A DNA stretch of 64,000 nt. It comes from Hymenobacter busanensis (GTDB lineage: Bacteria; Bacteroidota; Bacteroidia; Cytophagales; Hymenobacteraceae). Positions 1 through 8,114 of the stretch are shown one piece after another. Below the pieces are notes generated by a model. That model saw nothing but the letters and a program-made list of their open reading frames with translations. It did no database searches and was not told where the DNA came from. Numbering within the stretch: position 1 is the stretch's first letter; the number at the start of each line of letters is the position of its first letter. The stretch spans positions 372,001 to 436,000 of the forward strand of contig NZ_VTWU01000004.1 of assembly GCF_008727865.1 (NCBI RefSeq). Direction: 5' to 3'. The position numbers and the translations under genes are program-made.

Positions 1-206
1 CCCAGCTCGACCGCCGTGAGCAGCTGGCCCGTTCCTTGGCCCGGCGTGTGGCCGCCAGCGTGCCCGCCCGTCTGGCCGAAGTGGAGATGAACGCGCTGGT
101 CGACAAGCTGTTTGCCTGCCAGGTGCCCGGCTATACGCCCGACGGACGCCGCACGCTGGTGATGCTGGAAGCCGACCACCTGCAGGAGTTCTTCCGTAAA
201 GCCTAA
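1..206 (+). CDS. mutL: DNA mismatch repair protein MutL, C-terminal end (partial)
   Basis: This is the last 67 codons of a gene entering from the left edge; the frame starts at base 3 and stops with TAA at 204-206. The visible peptide contains a segment LVDKLFACQVPGYTPDGRRT near its end. It matches the end of Bacteroidota MutL proteins, where a LFAC..P...P.GR pattern forms part of the C-terminal dimerisation and endonuclease domain. MutL couples mismatch recognition by MutS to strand removal. The next gene, a rhomboid protease, often follows mutL in this phylum. The call rests on a short fragment and remembered family pattern, so it is good but not certain. Confidence 0.72.
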   Translation, partial: QLDRREQLARSLARRVAASVPARLAEVEMNALVDKLFACQVPGYTPDGRRTLVMLEADHLQEFFRKA

Positions 207-258
207 CCTTGTATTCGTTTCCGACCTCTTCGCTCCACTTTAGCCCCGCTGCCCCTAC

Positions 259-1047
259 ATGTTCAACCTCACCCCGATGGTGCGCAACCTGCTCTTCCTC
301 AACCTGGGGATGATGTTGCTTACCAGCGCTGTAATGCCCAGCCTGCAGGCGTGGCTGGCGTTGTATCCGGTACAATCGGAACTGTTTCAGCCCTACCAGC
401 TCATCACCTACATGTTTCTGCACAGCGGGCTGATGCACATTTTCTCCAATATGTTCGGTCTGATTTCCTTCGGGCCGATGCTGGAGCAGCGCTGGGGCGA
501 AAAGCGGTTCCTGCTGTTCTGGATGGTGTGCGGCGTAGGGGCGGGGCTGATTTACTCGGGTATTCGGTACTACGAGCTGAGCCAGATGTACGACGCCGTG
601 CAGGCCTTTCGGGCAGCGCCCTCCGGCACCGCTTTCAGCGACTTTTTCCGCGACTATGCCCCCGCCTACGCCGATGCGGCCACGGCCGTAGCCCGCGACC
701 TGCAACAGCACGCCACCGACCCCGACAAAGTAAACGGGGCGCTGTCTACGCTCAACGCCATTTACGAGCAGGCCCTCAACGGGCCAATGGTGGGCGCATC
801 TGGCGCGCTGTTCGGGGTTCTATTGGCATTTGCCTATCTTTTCCCCAACACCGAATTGATGCTGCTGTTCTTCCCCTTTCCCATCAAGGCGAAGTACTTC
901 GTGGCCCTCTACGGTATCTACGAGTTGTACGCCGGCGTGGAGCGCAACCCCGGTGACAACGTGGCACACTTCGCCCATTTGGGCGGAATGTTGTTTGGGT
1001 TCCTGCTGTTGAAATACTGGGAAAAACGCCACTCCCGCTTCTATTGA
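259..1047 (+). CDS. Rhomboid family intramembrane serine protease
   Basis: A 262-residue polytopic membrane protein, likely in the inner membrane. The catalytic serine motif GASG is at residues 179-182 (Ser181), the oxyanion-side HIFSN motif at 60-64, and the catalytic histidine in AHLGG at about residue 240. These are the hallmarks of rhomboid proteases, which cut transmembrane substrates. There is an unusual soluble insertion of about 70 residues (103-172), rich in Ala and Asp, before the catalytic helix. The gene starts 52 bp after mutL and is followed 15 bp later by a second rhomboid gene, so all three are probably co-transcribed. The substrate is unknown. Confidence 0.93.
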   Translation: MFNLTPMVRNLLFLNLGMMLLTSAVMPSLQAWLALYPVQSELFQPYQLITYMFLHSGLMHIFSNMFGLISFGPMLEQRWGEKRFLLFWMVCGVGAGLIYSGIRYYELSQMYDAVQAFRAAPSGTAFSDFFRDYAPAYADAATAVARDLQQHATDPDKVNGALSTLNAIYEQALNGPMVGASGALFGVLLAFAYLFPNTELMLLFFPFPIKAKYFVALYGIYELYAGVERNPGDNVAHFAHLGGMLFGFLLLKYWEKRHSRFY

Positions 1048-1062
1048 TTTCCCCGCCCGCTC

Positions 1063-1959
1063 ATGAGCATCATTGCCGACATCAAAACCGCCTTCAGCCG
1101 CCGCGACAACGCCCTCAATCAGCTGCTGCTGATTAACGTGCTGGTGTTTGCCGTACTGGTGGTGCTGGAAGCACTGCTGTTTCTGAGCGGCGGCAACTCG
1201 GTGTATGCGGTGCTGATGCGGCAGTTGGAATTGCCTGCCGATTTGCCCGGCCTTTTGCGTCACCCTTGGACGCTGCTGACGTACGCCTTCACGCACGTCA
1301 AGTTTTTCCACATCCTGTTCAACATGCTGAACCTGTACTGGTTCGGTATGCTGTTGCGGGAGTACCTGGGTGACCGGCGCCTCGTGAGCCTCTACATTCT
1401 GGGGGCGTTGGCCGGCGCGGTGCTGTTCCTGCTGAGCTACAATTTGCTGCCGGTACTGCGCCCCCAAATGATGGCGGGTATTTCCATGATTGGGGCGTCT
1501 GCCTCGGTCACAGCCATTATAGTGGGCGCTGCTACGCTACTCCCCGATTACACCTTCAACCTGTTCCTGTTCGGCCCCGTTCGCATCAAATACATTGCGG
1601 CGGCGGTGGTGCTCATTTCCATTGCCGGCATTAGTGGTACCAACGCCGGCGGGCAGATTGCCCACATCGGCGGCGCCATCATCGGGTTTCTGTTCGTGAA
1701 GCAGCTGCAAGCCGGCCGCGACCTGGGCCGTCCCATCCTCGCCGTGGGCGACTGGGTGAGCGGTCTGCTGCACGGCCGCCCGCGGTTGCGCGTGTCGCAC
1801 CGCAACACGCCGGCCCCCGCGGCTTCGGGCAAACGCGCGCCGCTGGTGCAGCCCGAGCAAAACGAAATCGACCTGATTCTGGACAAGATTTCGCGCTCTG
1901 GCTACGAAAGCCTCTCGAAAGACGAGAAGCAAAAGCTTTTCAAAGCCAGCCAGCAGTAG
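1063..1959 (+). CDS. Rhomboid family protease with DUF6576-type tail
   Basis: A 298-residue rhomboid with several membrane helices. The HILFN motif is at about 83-87, the serine motif reads GASA (Ser146) rather than GASG, and the histidine motif AHIGG is at 200-204 (His201). The serine and histidine are kept, so it may still be active, although the glycine after the serine is replaced. After the membrane region a basic linker leads to a short C-terminal helical domain (about residues 262-298, starting NEIDLILDKI), which resembles the small domain often attached to Bacteroidota rhomboids. It sits 15 bp downstream of the first rhomboid and is likely in the same operon. Confidence 0.9.
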   Translation: MSIIADIKTAFSRRDNALNQLLLINVLVFAVLVVLEALLFLSGGNSVYAVLMRQLELPADLPGLLRHPWTLLTYAFTHVKFFHILFNMLNLYWFGMLLREYLGDRRLVSLYILGALAGAVLFLLSYNLLPVLRPQMMAGISMIGASASVTAIIVGAATLLPDYTFNLFLFGPVRIKYIAAAVVLISIAGISGTNAGGQIAHIGGAIIGFLFVKQLQAGRDLGRPILAVGDWVSGLLHGRPRLRVSHRNTPAPAASGKRAPLVQPEQNEIDLILDKISRSGYESLSKDEKQKLFKASQQ

Positions 1960-2058
1960 CAAACGGGCACCCGGGCAACCGCTGGTAATCGGGCTTCCTG
2001 GGTCTATTACGCCTTGGCCGCTCATATTGCCGCGCCAGCATCAACGCCACGCGCCGGA

Positions 2059-2775
2059 CTATATCTTGTCTTGCTGCACCAGGGCCCGGTACACGGCGCG
2101 CAGTTTCGATTGGCTCACGCCCAAGCGGTAGAGCACGCATAGCAGCAGAAAAATACCCTGTAGCCGGAAGATACCGTTGTCGAGGTACTTGCGGGCGGAA
2201 GTAACCACCGGGGCCGGGAGCAGCCTGAAACGGCCGTAGCGGCGCAGCCGAGGTATAATTTCCTGGTCTTCCAGCAGCACCATATCGGTGCGGAATCCGC
2301 CGGCTTGCGCAAACACTTCGCGCCGAACGAACAGGCTTTGGTCGCCGAAGCGCACGAGTTCGACGGGGAAGCGGGTAAACCACGCGCTCAGGCGCAAAAA
2401 CCAGTGCGGGTGGTCGAAACGCAGCCGGAAGCAGCCGCTGCCGTAGTCGCCCGCGCCGAGTGCCGCCCGAATGGCTGCCAGGAATCCGGCGGGCGGAAAC
2501 GTGTCGGCGTGCAGGAAATACAGCAGCTGGCCCTGGGCCTGCGCGGCGCCGTGGTTCATTTGGGTGGCCCGGCCCCGCTGCGGACAACTTACCACCCTGG
2601 CCCCGGCGTCGGCAGCCACCGTGGCCGTGCCATCAGTGCTCTGCCCATCGGCCACAATGATTTCCACGTCGGATGTGTCCGCGCCGGCCTGCCGCAGGTA
2701 GTGAATTAGCGGCCCGATGCAGCCGGCTTCCTGGTAAGTGGGAATGATGATGCTGACGGAGTCGGCCGAATGCAT
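2059..2775 (-). CDS. Family 2 glycosyltransferase (TIGR04283-like)
   Basis: A 238-residue GT-A glycosyltransferase without a signal peptide. It opens with VSIIIPTYQEAG, has a DGQSTDGT nucleotide-sugar motif near residue 45, the LHADTFPP motif near 90, and an EDQE motif near 170. This pattern fits the TIGR04283 group, named after arsenosugar biosynthesis, but no arsenic genes lie nearby, so the substrate is open. The C-terminal end is hydrophobic (GIFLLLCVLYRLG) and may touch the membrane. The start ATG at 2775 is only 7 nt from a TATCGTTG promoter-like element. It is convergent with the rhomboid gene. Confidence 0.85.
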   Translation of the reverse strand: MHSADSVSIIIPTYQEAGCIGPLIHYLRQAGADTSDVEIIVADGQSTDGTATVAADAGARVVSCPQRGRATQMNHGAAQAQGQLLYFLHADTFPPAGFLAAIRAALGAGDYGSGCFRLRFDHPHWFLRLSAWFTRFPVELVRFGDQSLFVRREVFAQAGGFRTDMVLLEDQEIIPRLRRYGRFRLLPAPVVTSARKYLDNGIFRLQGIFLLLCVLYRLGVSQSKLRAVYRALVQQDKI

Positions 2776-2782
2776 AGCGCTG

Positions 2783-2790
2783 CAACGATA
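2783..2790 (-). promoter_or_regulatory. -7 promoter-like element TATCGTTG
   Basis: On the minus strand this octamer matches the Bacteroidota -7 consensus TAnnTTTG at 7 of 8 positions. It ends 7 nt before the glycosyltransferase start codon, implying a very short leader. Confidence 0.4.
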
Positions 2791-2842
2791 TCAGTAGGCT
2801 CTCTACGCAGAAACGGCGGCCGGGGCACCGCGTGGCGCAGGC

Positions 2843-3541
2843 TTATTTCTGCAGGTGAAACTGCCGCCTGGCCGCATCGAACCGCTCGATGGCGTAGCGC
2901 AGCGTGGTGCGCGGCAGCTGTCCGCGGTGGTCGGCCAGAAACTCTTCCAGCGCCTCTTCGTTGCGCTTGCCTACTTCGCGCAGCATCCAGCCCACGGCTT
3001 TATGAATGAGGTCGTGGCGGTGGGAGAGGAGCTGCTCGGCCAGGGCAAAGGTGTCGGCAAACTGGCCCTTTCGAATAAAAGCCAGCGTGGATACCATGGC
3101 CATTCGCTGGCTCCACAAATTGTCTTCGGCAACCAGCTCGTACAGGGGCGTACGGTCTTTTTTCAGCAGGTAGCCGCCTACAATGTGCGTGCAGGTAATG
3201 TCGACCAAGTCCCAGTTGTTGACGAAGCGCCGGTTCTGCAAATACCGTTCGTAGATGGCCTGCTGGCCGGCCGGGCCGGCTTTGGGGAATTGCAGCGTCC
3301 AGATGATGAGGCCGATGGAGCGGCAATCGTGCCACGGGCTCTGCACCAGTTGCTCTACCTCGGCCATGGGCAAATTGCGAAACTCTTTGGCTACCACGCG
3401 CTGCTGCGGCATCGTCAGGCCCAGGAACTGGTCGCCAGCCGCGTACTCACCGGGCCCTGTTTTGAAGAAGCGGGCCAGCAGCGGCACCCGGTCGGGGTTG
3501 GCCAGGGCGTGAATAGCGGCTTGAGCGTCGGCGGCAGTCAT
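2843..3541 (-). CDS. AlkD-like DNA alkylation repair protein
   Basis: A 232-residue all-helical protein of the HEAT-like AlkD/AlkC superfamily of DNA glycosylases, which remove alkylated purines. Recognisable signature pieces are the N-terminal GEYAAGDQFLGLTMPQQR (binding loop), the helix containing WHDCRSIGL near residue 90, NNWDLVDI near 125, and HKAVGWMLREVGKRN near 190. The paired Trp and Asp residues in the WDLVD segment correspond to the active-site region in the family. It starts 11 bp downstream of the macro-domain gene, so the two are probably one transcript. Confidence 0.9.
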   Translation of the reverse strand: MTAADAQAAIHALANPDRVPLLARFFKTGPGEYAAGDQFLGLTMPQQRVVAKEFRNLPMAEVEQLVQSPWHDCRSIGLIIWTLQFPKAGPAGQQAIYERYLQNRRFVNNWDLVDITCTHIVGGYLLKKDRTPLYELVAEDNLWSQRMAMVSTLAFIRKGQFADTFALAEQLLSHRHDLIHKAVGWMLREVGKRNEEALEEFLADHRGQLPRTTLRYAIERFDAARRQFHLQK

Positions 3542-3552
3542 GGGGGCACGGC

Positions 3553-4185
3553 TTAGTAGATGTCGTAGGTGATGTCGCGCCGGTCGTGAGTATAGAAGTA
3601 GGCGTAGTTAGAGCGCAATTGTTCCCAACCGGCTTCGGTGGCAAACTTTTCCTCCATCACGTCCTCCCAGGCAATGCGCATCTGACGGGCGCACACCAGC
3701 GGGCGAACCTGCCCCACGCCGGTGCCGAGGCCGGGAATGGCCACGTTCTGCACTTTGTCGCCAACGGCCTCCCCGGTGCTCAGCTTGCCGTAGCGCAGTA
3801 GCAACAGCAGCGCCTTCATGGCCTGGTACACATTGGGGCCGCGCGTGATGGTCATGGGCGTGCGCATGGTGGGCGCCGCAATGAGGTAAGGAAACAGCGG
3901 GCTACCAGTTTCAATGATTTCGGCCTGTCCAACGAGCAACTCGCCGTAGTATTTCTCGCGAATGACACGCTGCAGGTCTTTTTCGAGGTGCCAGCCCAAG
4001 TGCTTGGAAATGGCGAAATCAATGCCGCCGTTCATAAAGCCGAAGCTGTTGGCAGGGCTGACAATGGCATCGGCCGGGTGCTCGAAGATGGACCCATGGC
4101 AGACGCTAACCTGCGGAACGTCGGCGAATACGAGGGACCAGGCGTCGGTTATTTCGGAATTGGTGTCGATGAGGTTTAGGTGCAT
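3553..4185 (-). CDS. Macro domain-containing protein
   Basis: A 210-residue protein dominated by a macro domain, a fold that binds ADP-ribose and often removes it from proteins or nucleic acids. The segments DAIVSPANSFGFMNGGID (residues about 38-55) and NVAIPGLGTGVGQ (about 145-157) are the two ligand-binding loops of the fold. The start at 4185 is chosen because homology begins at MHLNLIDTNSEI and the upstream in-frame extension is not conserved-looking. It lies immediately upstream of the AlkD-like gene in the same direction, suggesting a shared role in DNA damage or ADP-ribose metabolism; that link is an inference. Confidence 0.87.
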   Translation of the reverse strand: MHLNLIDTNSEITDAWSLVFADVPQVSVCHGSIFEHPADAIVSPANSFGFMNGGIDFAISKHLGWHLEKDLQRVIREKYYGELLVGQAEIIETGSPLFPYLIAAPTMRTPMTITRGPNVYQAMKALLLLLRYGKLSTGEAVGDKVQNVAIPGLGTGVGQVRPLVCARQMRIAWEDVMEEKFATEAGWEQLRSNYAYFYTHDRRDITYDIY

Positions 4186-4242
4186 GGATGGGGTTTCAGC
4201 GGCGGCAAGGTACTGCCTTTCACGACCGTTGCCCAAACAAAA

Positions 4243-4274
4243 ACGGGCCGCTCTGCTGGTGCAGAACGGCCCGT
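4243..4274 (-). terminator. Intrinsic terminator of mdh
   Basis: On the minus strand ACGGGCCG pairs with CGGCCCGT through an almost perfect stem closing on a 4-nt loop, followed by TTTTTGTTT. It lies just downstream of mdh. Confidence 0.85.
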
Positions 4275-4296
4275 CGCTTACGCAATTAGGCAGCAG

Positions 4297-5247
4297 TTAC
4301 GCGTTGGCGGGAGCAGCTTTGCCCATGTTGTCGAGCGCGTCCATCACCTCTTTCACGTGGCCGCGCGAGGTTTCCAGCAGCTGCTTCTCGTCGTCGTTGA
4401 GCTGCAGCTCAATCACCTTCTCGATGCCGTTTTTGCCCAGGATAACCGGAGCACCCAGGTACACGCCGTTGATGCCGTATTCGCCCTGCAGCTCGATGCA
4501 CACGGGGAACACACGGCGCTGGTCGCGCACAATGGCTTCTACCATTTGGGCCGCGGCTGCACCGGGCGCGTACCACGCCGAGGTGCCCATCAGCTTCACC
4601 AGCTCGCCGCCGCCCACGGCGGTGCGCTGCACGATGGCGTCCAGCTCCGCTTTGCCAATCAGCTCGGTTACCGGAATGCCGCCCACGGTGGTGTAGCGGG
4701 GCAGGGGCACCATGGTGTCGCCGTGGCCGCCCATCAGCACGGCCTGAATGTCTTTGGGGCTCACGTTCAGGGCCTCGGCCAGGAAAGCGCGGTAGCGGGC
4801 CGTGTCGAGGATGCCGGCCATGCCGAACACCTTCTCGCGGGGCAGGCCCGAGGTGAGGTGCGCCTGGTAGGTCATCACGTCGAGCGGGTTGCTCACCACG
4901 ATGATGATGGCGTTGGGCGAGTATTTCACCACCTGCTCGGTTACCGATTTCACGATACCGGCGTTGACGGAAATAAGGTCGTCGCGGCTCATGCCGGGCT
5001 TGCGGGGCAGGCCCGAGGTAATTACGACCACCTCCGAGTCGGCGGTGCGGGCGTAGTCGTTGGTGACGCCCACCGTGCGCGTGTCGTAGCCGATGATGGG
5101 GGCTTTTTGCCAGATGTCAAGCGCCTTGCCCTCGGCAATGCCTTCCTTGATGTCAACCAGAATTACTTCGTTGGCAATTTCGCGGGTGGCGAGAACGTCG
5201 GCACAGGTGGCGCCTACGTTACCGGCCCCTACAACGGTTACTTTCAT
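4297..5247 (-). CDS. mdh: Malate dehydrogenase
   Basis: A 316-residue cytoplasmic NAD-dependent enzyme that interconverts malate and oxaloacetate in the citric acid cycle. The Rossmann motif GAGNVG is at residues 7-12, the NAD adenine-binding acidic residue follows in LVDIKEG, and the catalytic histidine is in GGHGDTMVPL near residue 176. The substrate arginines fall in the SGLPRKPGMSRDDL loop. Length and motifs fit the LDH-like MDH type common in Bacteroidota. A strong terminator follows at 4243-4274, and a TACCTTAG element at 5287-5294 may be its promoter, so it looks monocistronic. Confidence 0.97.
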   Translation of the reverse strand: MKVTVVGAGNVGATCADVLATREIANEVILVDIKEGIAEGKALDIWQKAPIIGYDTRTVGVTNDYARTADSEVVVITSGLPRKPGMSRDDLISVNAGIVKSVTEQVVKYSPNAIIIVVSNPLDVMTYQAHLTSGLPREKVFGMAGILDTARYRAFLAEALNVSPKDIQAVLMGGHGDTMVPLPRYTTVGGIPVTELIGKAELDAIVQRTAVGGGELVKLMGTSAWYAPGAAAAQMVEAIVRDQRRVFPVCIELQGEYGINGVYLGAPVILGKNGIEKVIELQLNDDEKQLLETSRGHVKEVMDALDNMGKAAPANA

Positions 5248-5286
5248 GGGGTGGTCAGTTGGAAATGGGAAAACGGGTTCGGGGCG

Positions 5287-5294
5287 CTAAGGTA
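5287..5294 (-). promoter_or_regulatory. Candidate -7 element for mdh (TACCTTAG)
   Basis: Seven of eight positions match TAnnTTTG, about 39 nt upstream of the mdh start codon. Confidence 0.4.
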
Positions 5295-5420
5295 ACTACC
5301 ACGGCGTAGTGCTTGGTGCTGGCGGCCGAGTTTTTCGACGCGGTCGGTTGGGCACCGGGCGGCCGGTTCGGGTAGGTGATGGTCGGTTCGGGCCCGGAAG
5401 CCCGGTTGGGCCGGTAAAGG

Positions 5421-5630
5421 CTCGGTTACCCCTGCCGAAGCCGCACGCACGGCTTCCGAAGCCAAAGTTGGGCCCGGTGACGCCGCGGTGCGGCCCGGTG
5501 AAGCTCCGGCATGGGCCGGAAATGCGCCGGTTGGGGGCGACGATGCGTAGGTTGGCCCTGCCGACGCGCCAGTTGGGCCCGACGACGCGCCGGATACACC
5601 TGCCGAAGCATCCGGCACGGCCGCCGAAGC
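5421..5630. repeat. Tandem array of ten 21-bp degenerate repeats
   Basis: Reading from 5421 in steps of 21 gives ten consecutive units with the approximate consensus GCCGGTTGGGCCCGCCGAAG followed by C. Each unit ends in GAAGC, GACGC or a close variant, and units differ at several positions. On the minus strand the array would encode a seven-residue repeat of the type GASxGPT, but no start codon or coding signal supports translation. Confidence 0.85.
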
Positions 5631-5699
5631 CCGGTTGCGGTGGGGGGAAGCGGTTTTTGCGCTCCGCAAAGCAGTTGGGGCAGGGCAGGGCAGATGCGC

Positions 5700-7031
5700 C
5701 TACCGTTTCAGCCGCACCTCCAGCACCCGCTGCGTCTCTTCGGTCACCTTAAACCGGTCGTCGGGGCGCTGGCCTACCACCCAGGTCACTTTGCCGTCGG
5801 CGGAGGTGAGCAGCAGCACGCGGTCTTTCAGGTTCAGCGGTACTTTCTGGTCGATGAGGAAGTCGCTGATTTTCTTTTTGCCCTTCAGGCCGATGGGCAT
5901 AAACCAGTCGCCCTCGCGCCAGCGGCGCAGCGTGAGCGGAAACTTGAGCTTGTCGGCGTCGAACGCGGCCACGTCTTTGGCGCGCGGCACCTGGTAGCCC
6001 TCGGCCGGGTGCTCCTGCATCGAGAGGCGCAGCTTGTCGACCACCAGCTCGGACTGCCCCGCGGGCCATTGGTATGTGCCGAAGCCGCTGAGGTTTTTGG
6101 GCGTGACAACCAGCTGGTCGCGGTCTTTCACCAGCCGGTGGGTGGGCGACTCAAACTGCCGGCCCGACACGGCATGGAACGAGGCCACAATGTCTTTCAC
6201 CGTCAGCCACGGGAAATGGAAGGGCCGCAGCAGCTCGTGGAGCACCAGCGCGGCGGCCGGCGTGGCCTGCAGCGTGGCAATAGAGAAATACACCGCGTCG
6301 GCTTCGTCGCGGCGGGCCTGGCGGGCGGTTTCATCCACAAAATGCTGCACCAGGGCTTCGGCGCCCCGCACGCGCTCGGCGGTGTGCTGCAGCGTTTGGT
6401 CGAGCGAGGGGTTCAGCTCGCGCAGCACGGGCAGCACCTCGTGGCGCAGCTTGTTGCGCTGGTAGAGGGTGCTGTCGTTGCTGGCGTCTTCGCGCCAGGC
6501 CAAGCGGTTTTCCACCAGGTGGTCGTACAAATCTTCCTTGCCCAGGCCCAGCAAGGGCCGCACCACGCGGCCCTGCCGCACCGGAATGCCGTGCAGCCCG
6601 GCCAGCCCGGTGCCGTGGGTGAGGTTGAGCAACATGGTTTCGGCCGCGTCGCGCTGGTGGTGGGCGGTGGCTATGTAGTCGAGGCCCTGGGTGCGGCGCA
6701 CCTGCTCAAACCATTGGTAGCGCAGCACCCGGGCTGCCATCTGCGTCGAGAGGCCTTCCTGCTCGGCGAAGCCTTTGGTGTCGAAGAACTCCACGAAATA
6801 AGGCGCATCGTACTTCTTGGCCAGCTTCCGCACGAAATCTTCGTCGGCGTCGGCGTCTTCGGCGCGCAGGCCGAAGTGGCAGTGGGCCACGGCCAGCGGC
6901 ACGCCCAGCTTGTGCAGCACGTCGAGCAGCACCACCGAATCCATGCCGCCGCTCACGGCCACCAACAATTGGTCGGTGGCGGGGTTAAAGAGCTGGTGTT
7001 CTTCAATGAATTGGCGGACGCGGTCGAGCAT
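5700..7031 (-). CDS. tilS: tRNA(Ile)-lysidine synthase
   Basis: A 443-residue cytoplasmic enzyme that attaches lysine to the wobble cytidine of the AUA-decoding isoleucine tRNA, an essential step for codon fidelity. The ATP-pyrophosphatase P-loop SGGMDS is at residues 27-32, followed by AHCHFGLR near 70 and the HHQRDAAET motif near 138, all characteristic of TilS. The C-terminal part, with LRRWREGDWFMPIGLKGKKK near 385-404, matches the TilS C-terminal substrate-binding domain. A perfect TACCTTTG promoter element lies 29 nt upstream at 7060-7067. Confidence 0.96.
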   Translation of the reverse strand: MLDRVRQFIEEHQLFNPATDQLLVAVSGGMDSVVLLDVLHKLGVPLAVAHCHFGLRAEDADADEDFVRKLAKKYDAPYFVEFFDTKGFAEQEGLSTQMAARVLRYQWFEQVRRTQGLDYIATAHHQRDAAETMLLNLTHGTGLAGLHGIPVRQGRVVRPLLGLGKEDLYDHLVENRLAWREDASNDSTLYQRNKLRHEVLPVLRELNPSLDQTLQHTAERVRGAEALVQHFVDETARQARRDEADAVYFSIATLQATPAAALVLHELLRPFHFPWLTVKDIVASFHAVSGRQFESPTHRLVKDRDQLVVTPKNLSGFGTYQWPAGQSELVVDKLRLSMQEHPAEGYQVPRAKDVAAFDADKLKFPLTLRRWREGDWFMPIGLKGKKKISDFLIDQKVPLNLKDRVLLLTSADGKVTWVVGQRPDDRFKVTEETQRVLEVRLKR

Positions 7032-7059
7032 GGGGCGGGGCAGTAGAAGGCAGAAGCCG

Positions 7060-7067
7060 CAAAGGTA
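7060..7067 (-). promoter_or_regulatory. -7 promoter element TACCTTTG of tilS
   Basis: A perfect match to TAnnTTTG on the minus strand, ending 28 nt before the tilS start codon. Confidence 0.65.
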
Positions 7068-7136
7068 GGGTCCGGCCCGCAGGTGCCACAGCGCGGCTGC
7101 TTCGGCCCGGCTTTATACGACTTCGGTTCTCAGCTC

Positions 7137-8078
7137 ATGCCTAACGTTAGATACTGGAGTGCCGCAGTGCTGCTGAGCGGCCTGCTCGGCTGCGCCCGCC
7201 CGGCCGTGCCCACCGCGGCCCCGGTACCCGCGCCGCAGCTGATCGGGCACGCCGGCTCGGGGTTCTTTACGCCCATTCACCCCTTCAACGCGCTGCCGCC
7301 CAGCAGCCGCGCCGGTATTGCGCGGGCCCTGGCCCACGGCGCCGCTGGCGTGGAAGTCGACGTGCAGCTCAGCCGCGACAGTCTGCTGGTGCTCTACCAC
7401 GACGTGCAGCTCGCCAACATGAGCACCGGCCACGGCTGCGTGAGCCAGTACACCGCCGCCGAGCTTACCGCCCTGCACTACCGCGGCCCCTGGCCCTACC
7501 GCTGGCTGCACGACGAGAAGGTAATAACCCTCGATGCACTGCTGTCGGAGTGGGCCGCCGGGCCGGAATTTCCGGTGCTGCACCTCGATTTGCACGAGGC
7601 CGACGCCTGCCTTCCGCCCACCGATGCCTACCGCCGCTCGCCCGCGCTGGTGCGGGCCCTGGCCCGCACGCTGCACCGCTACGCGGTGCCCGCCCGCCAC
7701 CTGCTCATCATCTCCGAGTACCAGCCCACGCTGCGCCAGCTGCGCCGCGCGCTGCCCGGCGTGCCGCTGGGACTGGAAATTACCGAGCAATTCGACGAGC
7801 GGCTGCCCGCCGCTGCGGTCCTGGGCACCGAGGCCGTGGTAGTGCCCAAGCGGCTTATTACGCCCGAACGCGCCGACCACATCCGGGCTATCGGGCAGCA
7901 GGTGGTGGTATTCGGGGGCCGCTCGCGCGCGTCCATCGAGCGGGTGGTGGGCTGCCGGCCCGATGCGGTGGAAATCGACAACCTGCGGGTGATGCAGCGG
8001 GTACTGACGGCGCAGAACGCGGCCAGGCCTGCGGCGCGCCCGTTGGAAGCCACGCTGCGCACCAAATCGGGCCACTAG
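7137..8078 (+). CDS. Glycerophosphodiester phosphodiesterase family lipoprotein
   Basis: A 313-residue protein with a lipoprotein signal peptide (lipobox LLGC, cysteine near residue 18), so it is probably anchored in the envelope. The mature part has a GDPD TIM-barrel pattern: LIGHAGSG at the start of the barrel, EVDVQLSRDSLLVLYHD carrying the metal-binding acid and the catalytic His-Asp pair, and EIDNLRVMQ near the end. Enzymes of this family split glycerophosphodiesters into glycerol-3-phosphate and an alcohol. The start at 7137 is preferred to an upstream ATG at 7083 because it gives a correct signal peptide. Confidence 0.85.
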   Translation: MPNVRYWSAAVLLSGLLGCARPAVPTAAPVPAPQLIGHAGSGFFTPIHPFNALPPSSRAGIARALAHGAAGVEVDVQLSRDSLLVLYHDVQLANMSTGHGCVSQYTAAELTALHYRGPWPYRWLHDEKVITLDALLSEWAAGPEFPVLHLDLHEADACLPPTDAYRRSPALVRALARTLHRYAVPARHLLIISEYQPTLRQLRRALPGVPLGLEITEQFDERLPAAAVLGTEAVVVPKRLITPERADHIRAIGQQVVVFGGRSRASIERVVGCRPDAVEIDNLRVMQRVLTAQNAARPAARPLEATLRTKSGH

Positions 8079-8098
8079 GCGTTAGGGCGGGGGTTCCG

Positions 8099-8106
8099 TA
8101 CTTTTG
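8099..8106 (+). promoter_or_regulatory. -7 promoter element TACTTTTG
   Basis: A perfect match to TAnnTTTG, ending only 8 nt before the ATG of the OstA-like gene. Confidence 0.65.
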
Positions 8107-8114
8107 CGCCCCTG

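Larger units (their letters stand above)
5248..5699. other. 452-bp intergenic region between mdh and tilS
   Basis: No convincing gene is present. The segment holds the mdh promoter candidate near 5287-5294 and a 10-unit 21-bp tandem array at 5421-5630. The repeats leave a minus-strand open frame (5244-5669) that starts with TTG and overlaps the mdh start by ATGA, but its composition is explained by the array. Confidence 0.6.

Noticed and set aside
5244-5669. A minus-strand frame that overlaps the mdh start by ATGA
   Set aside because: It starts at TTG and is almost entirely the translation of the 21-bp array. There is no other sign of coding.
5511-7046. A 511-codon plus-strand frame opposite tilS
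   Set aside because: The tilS frame has all family motifs; the opposite frame is a composition artefact.
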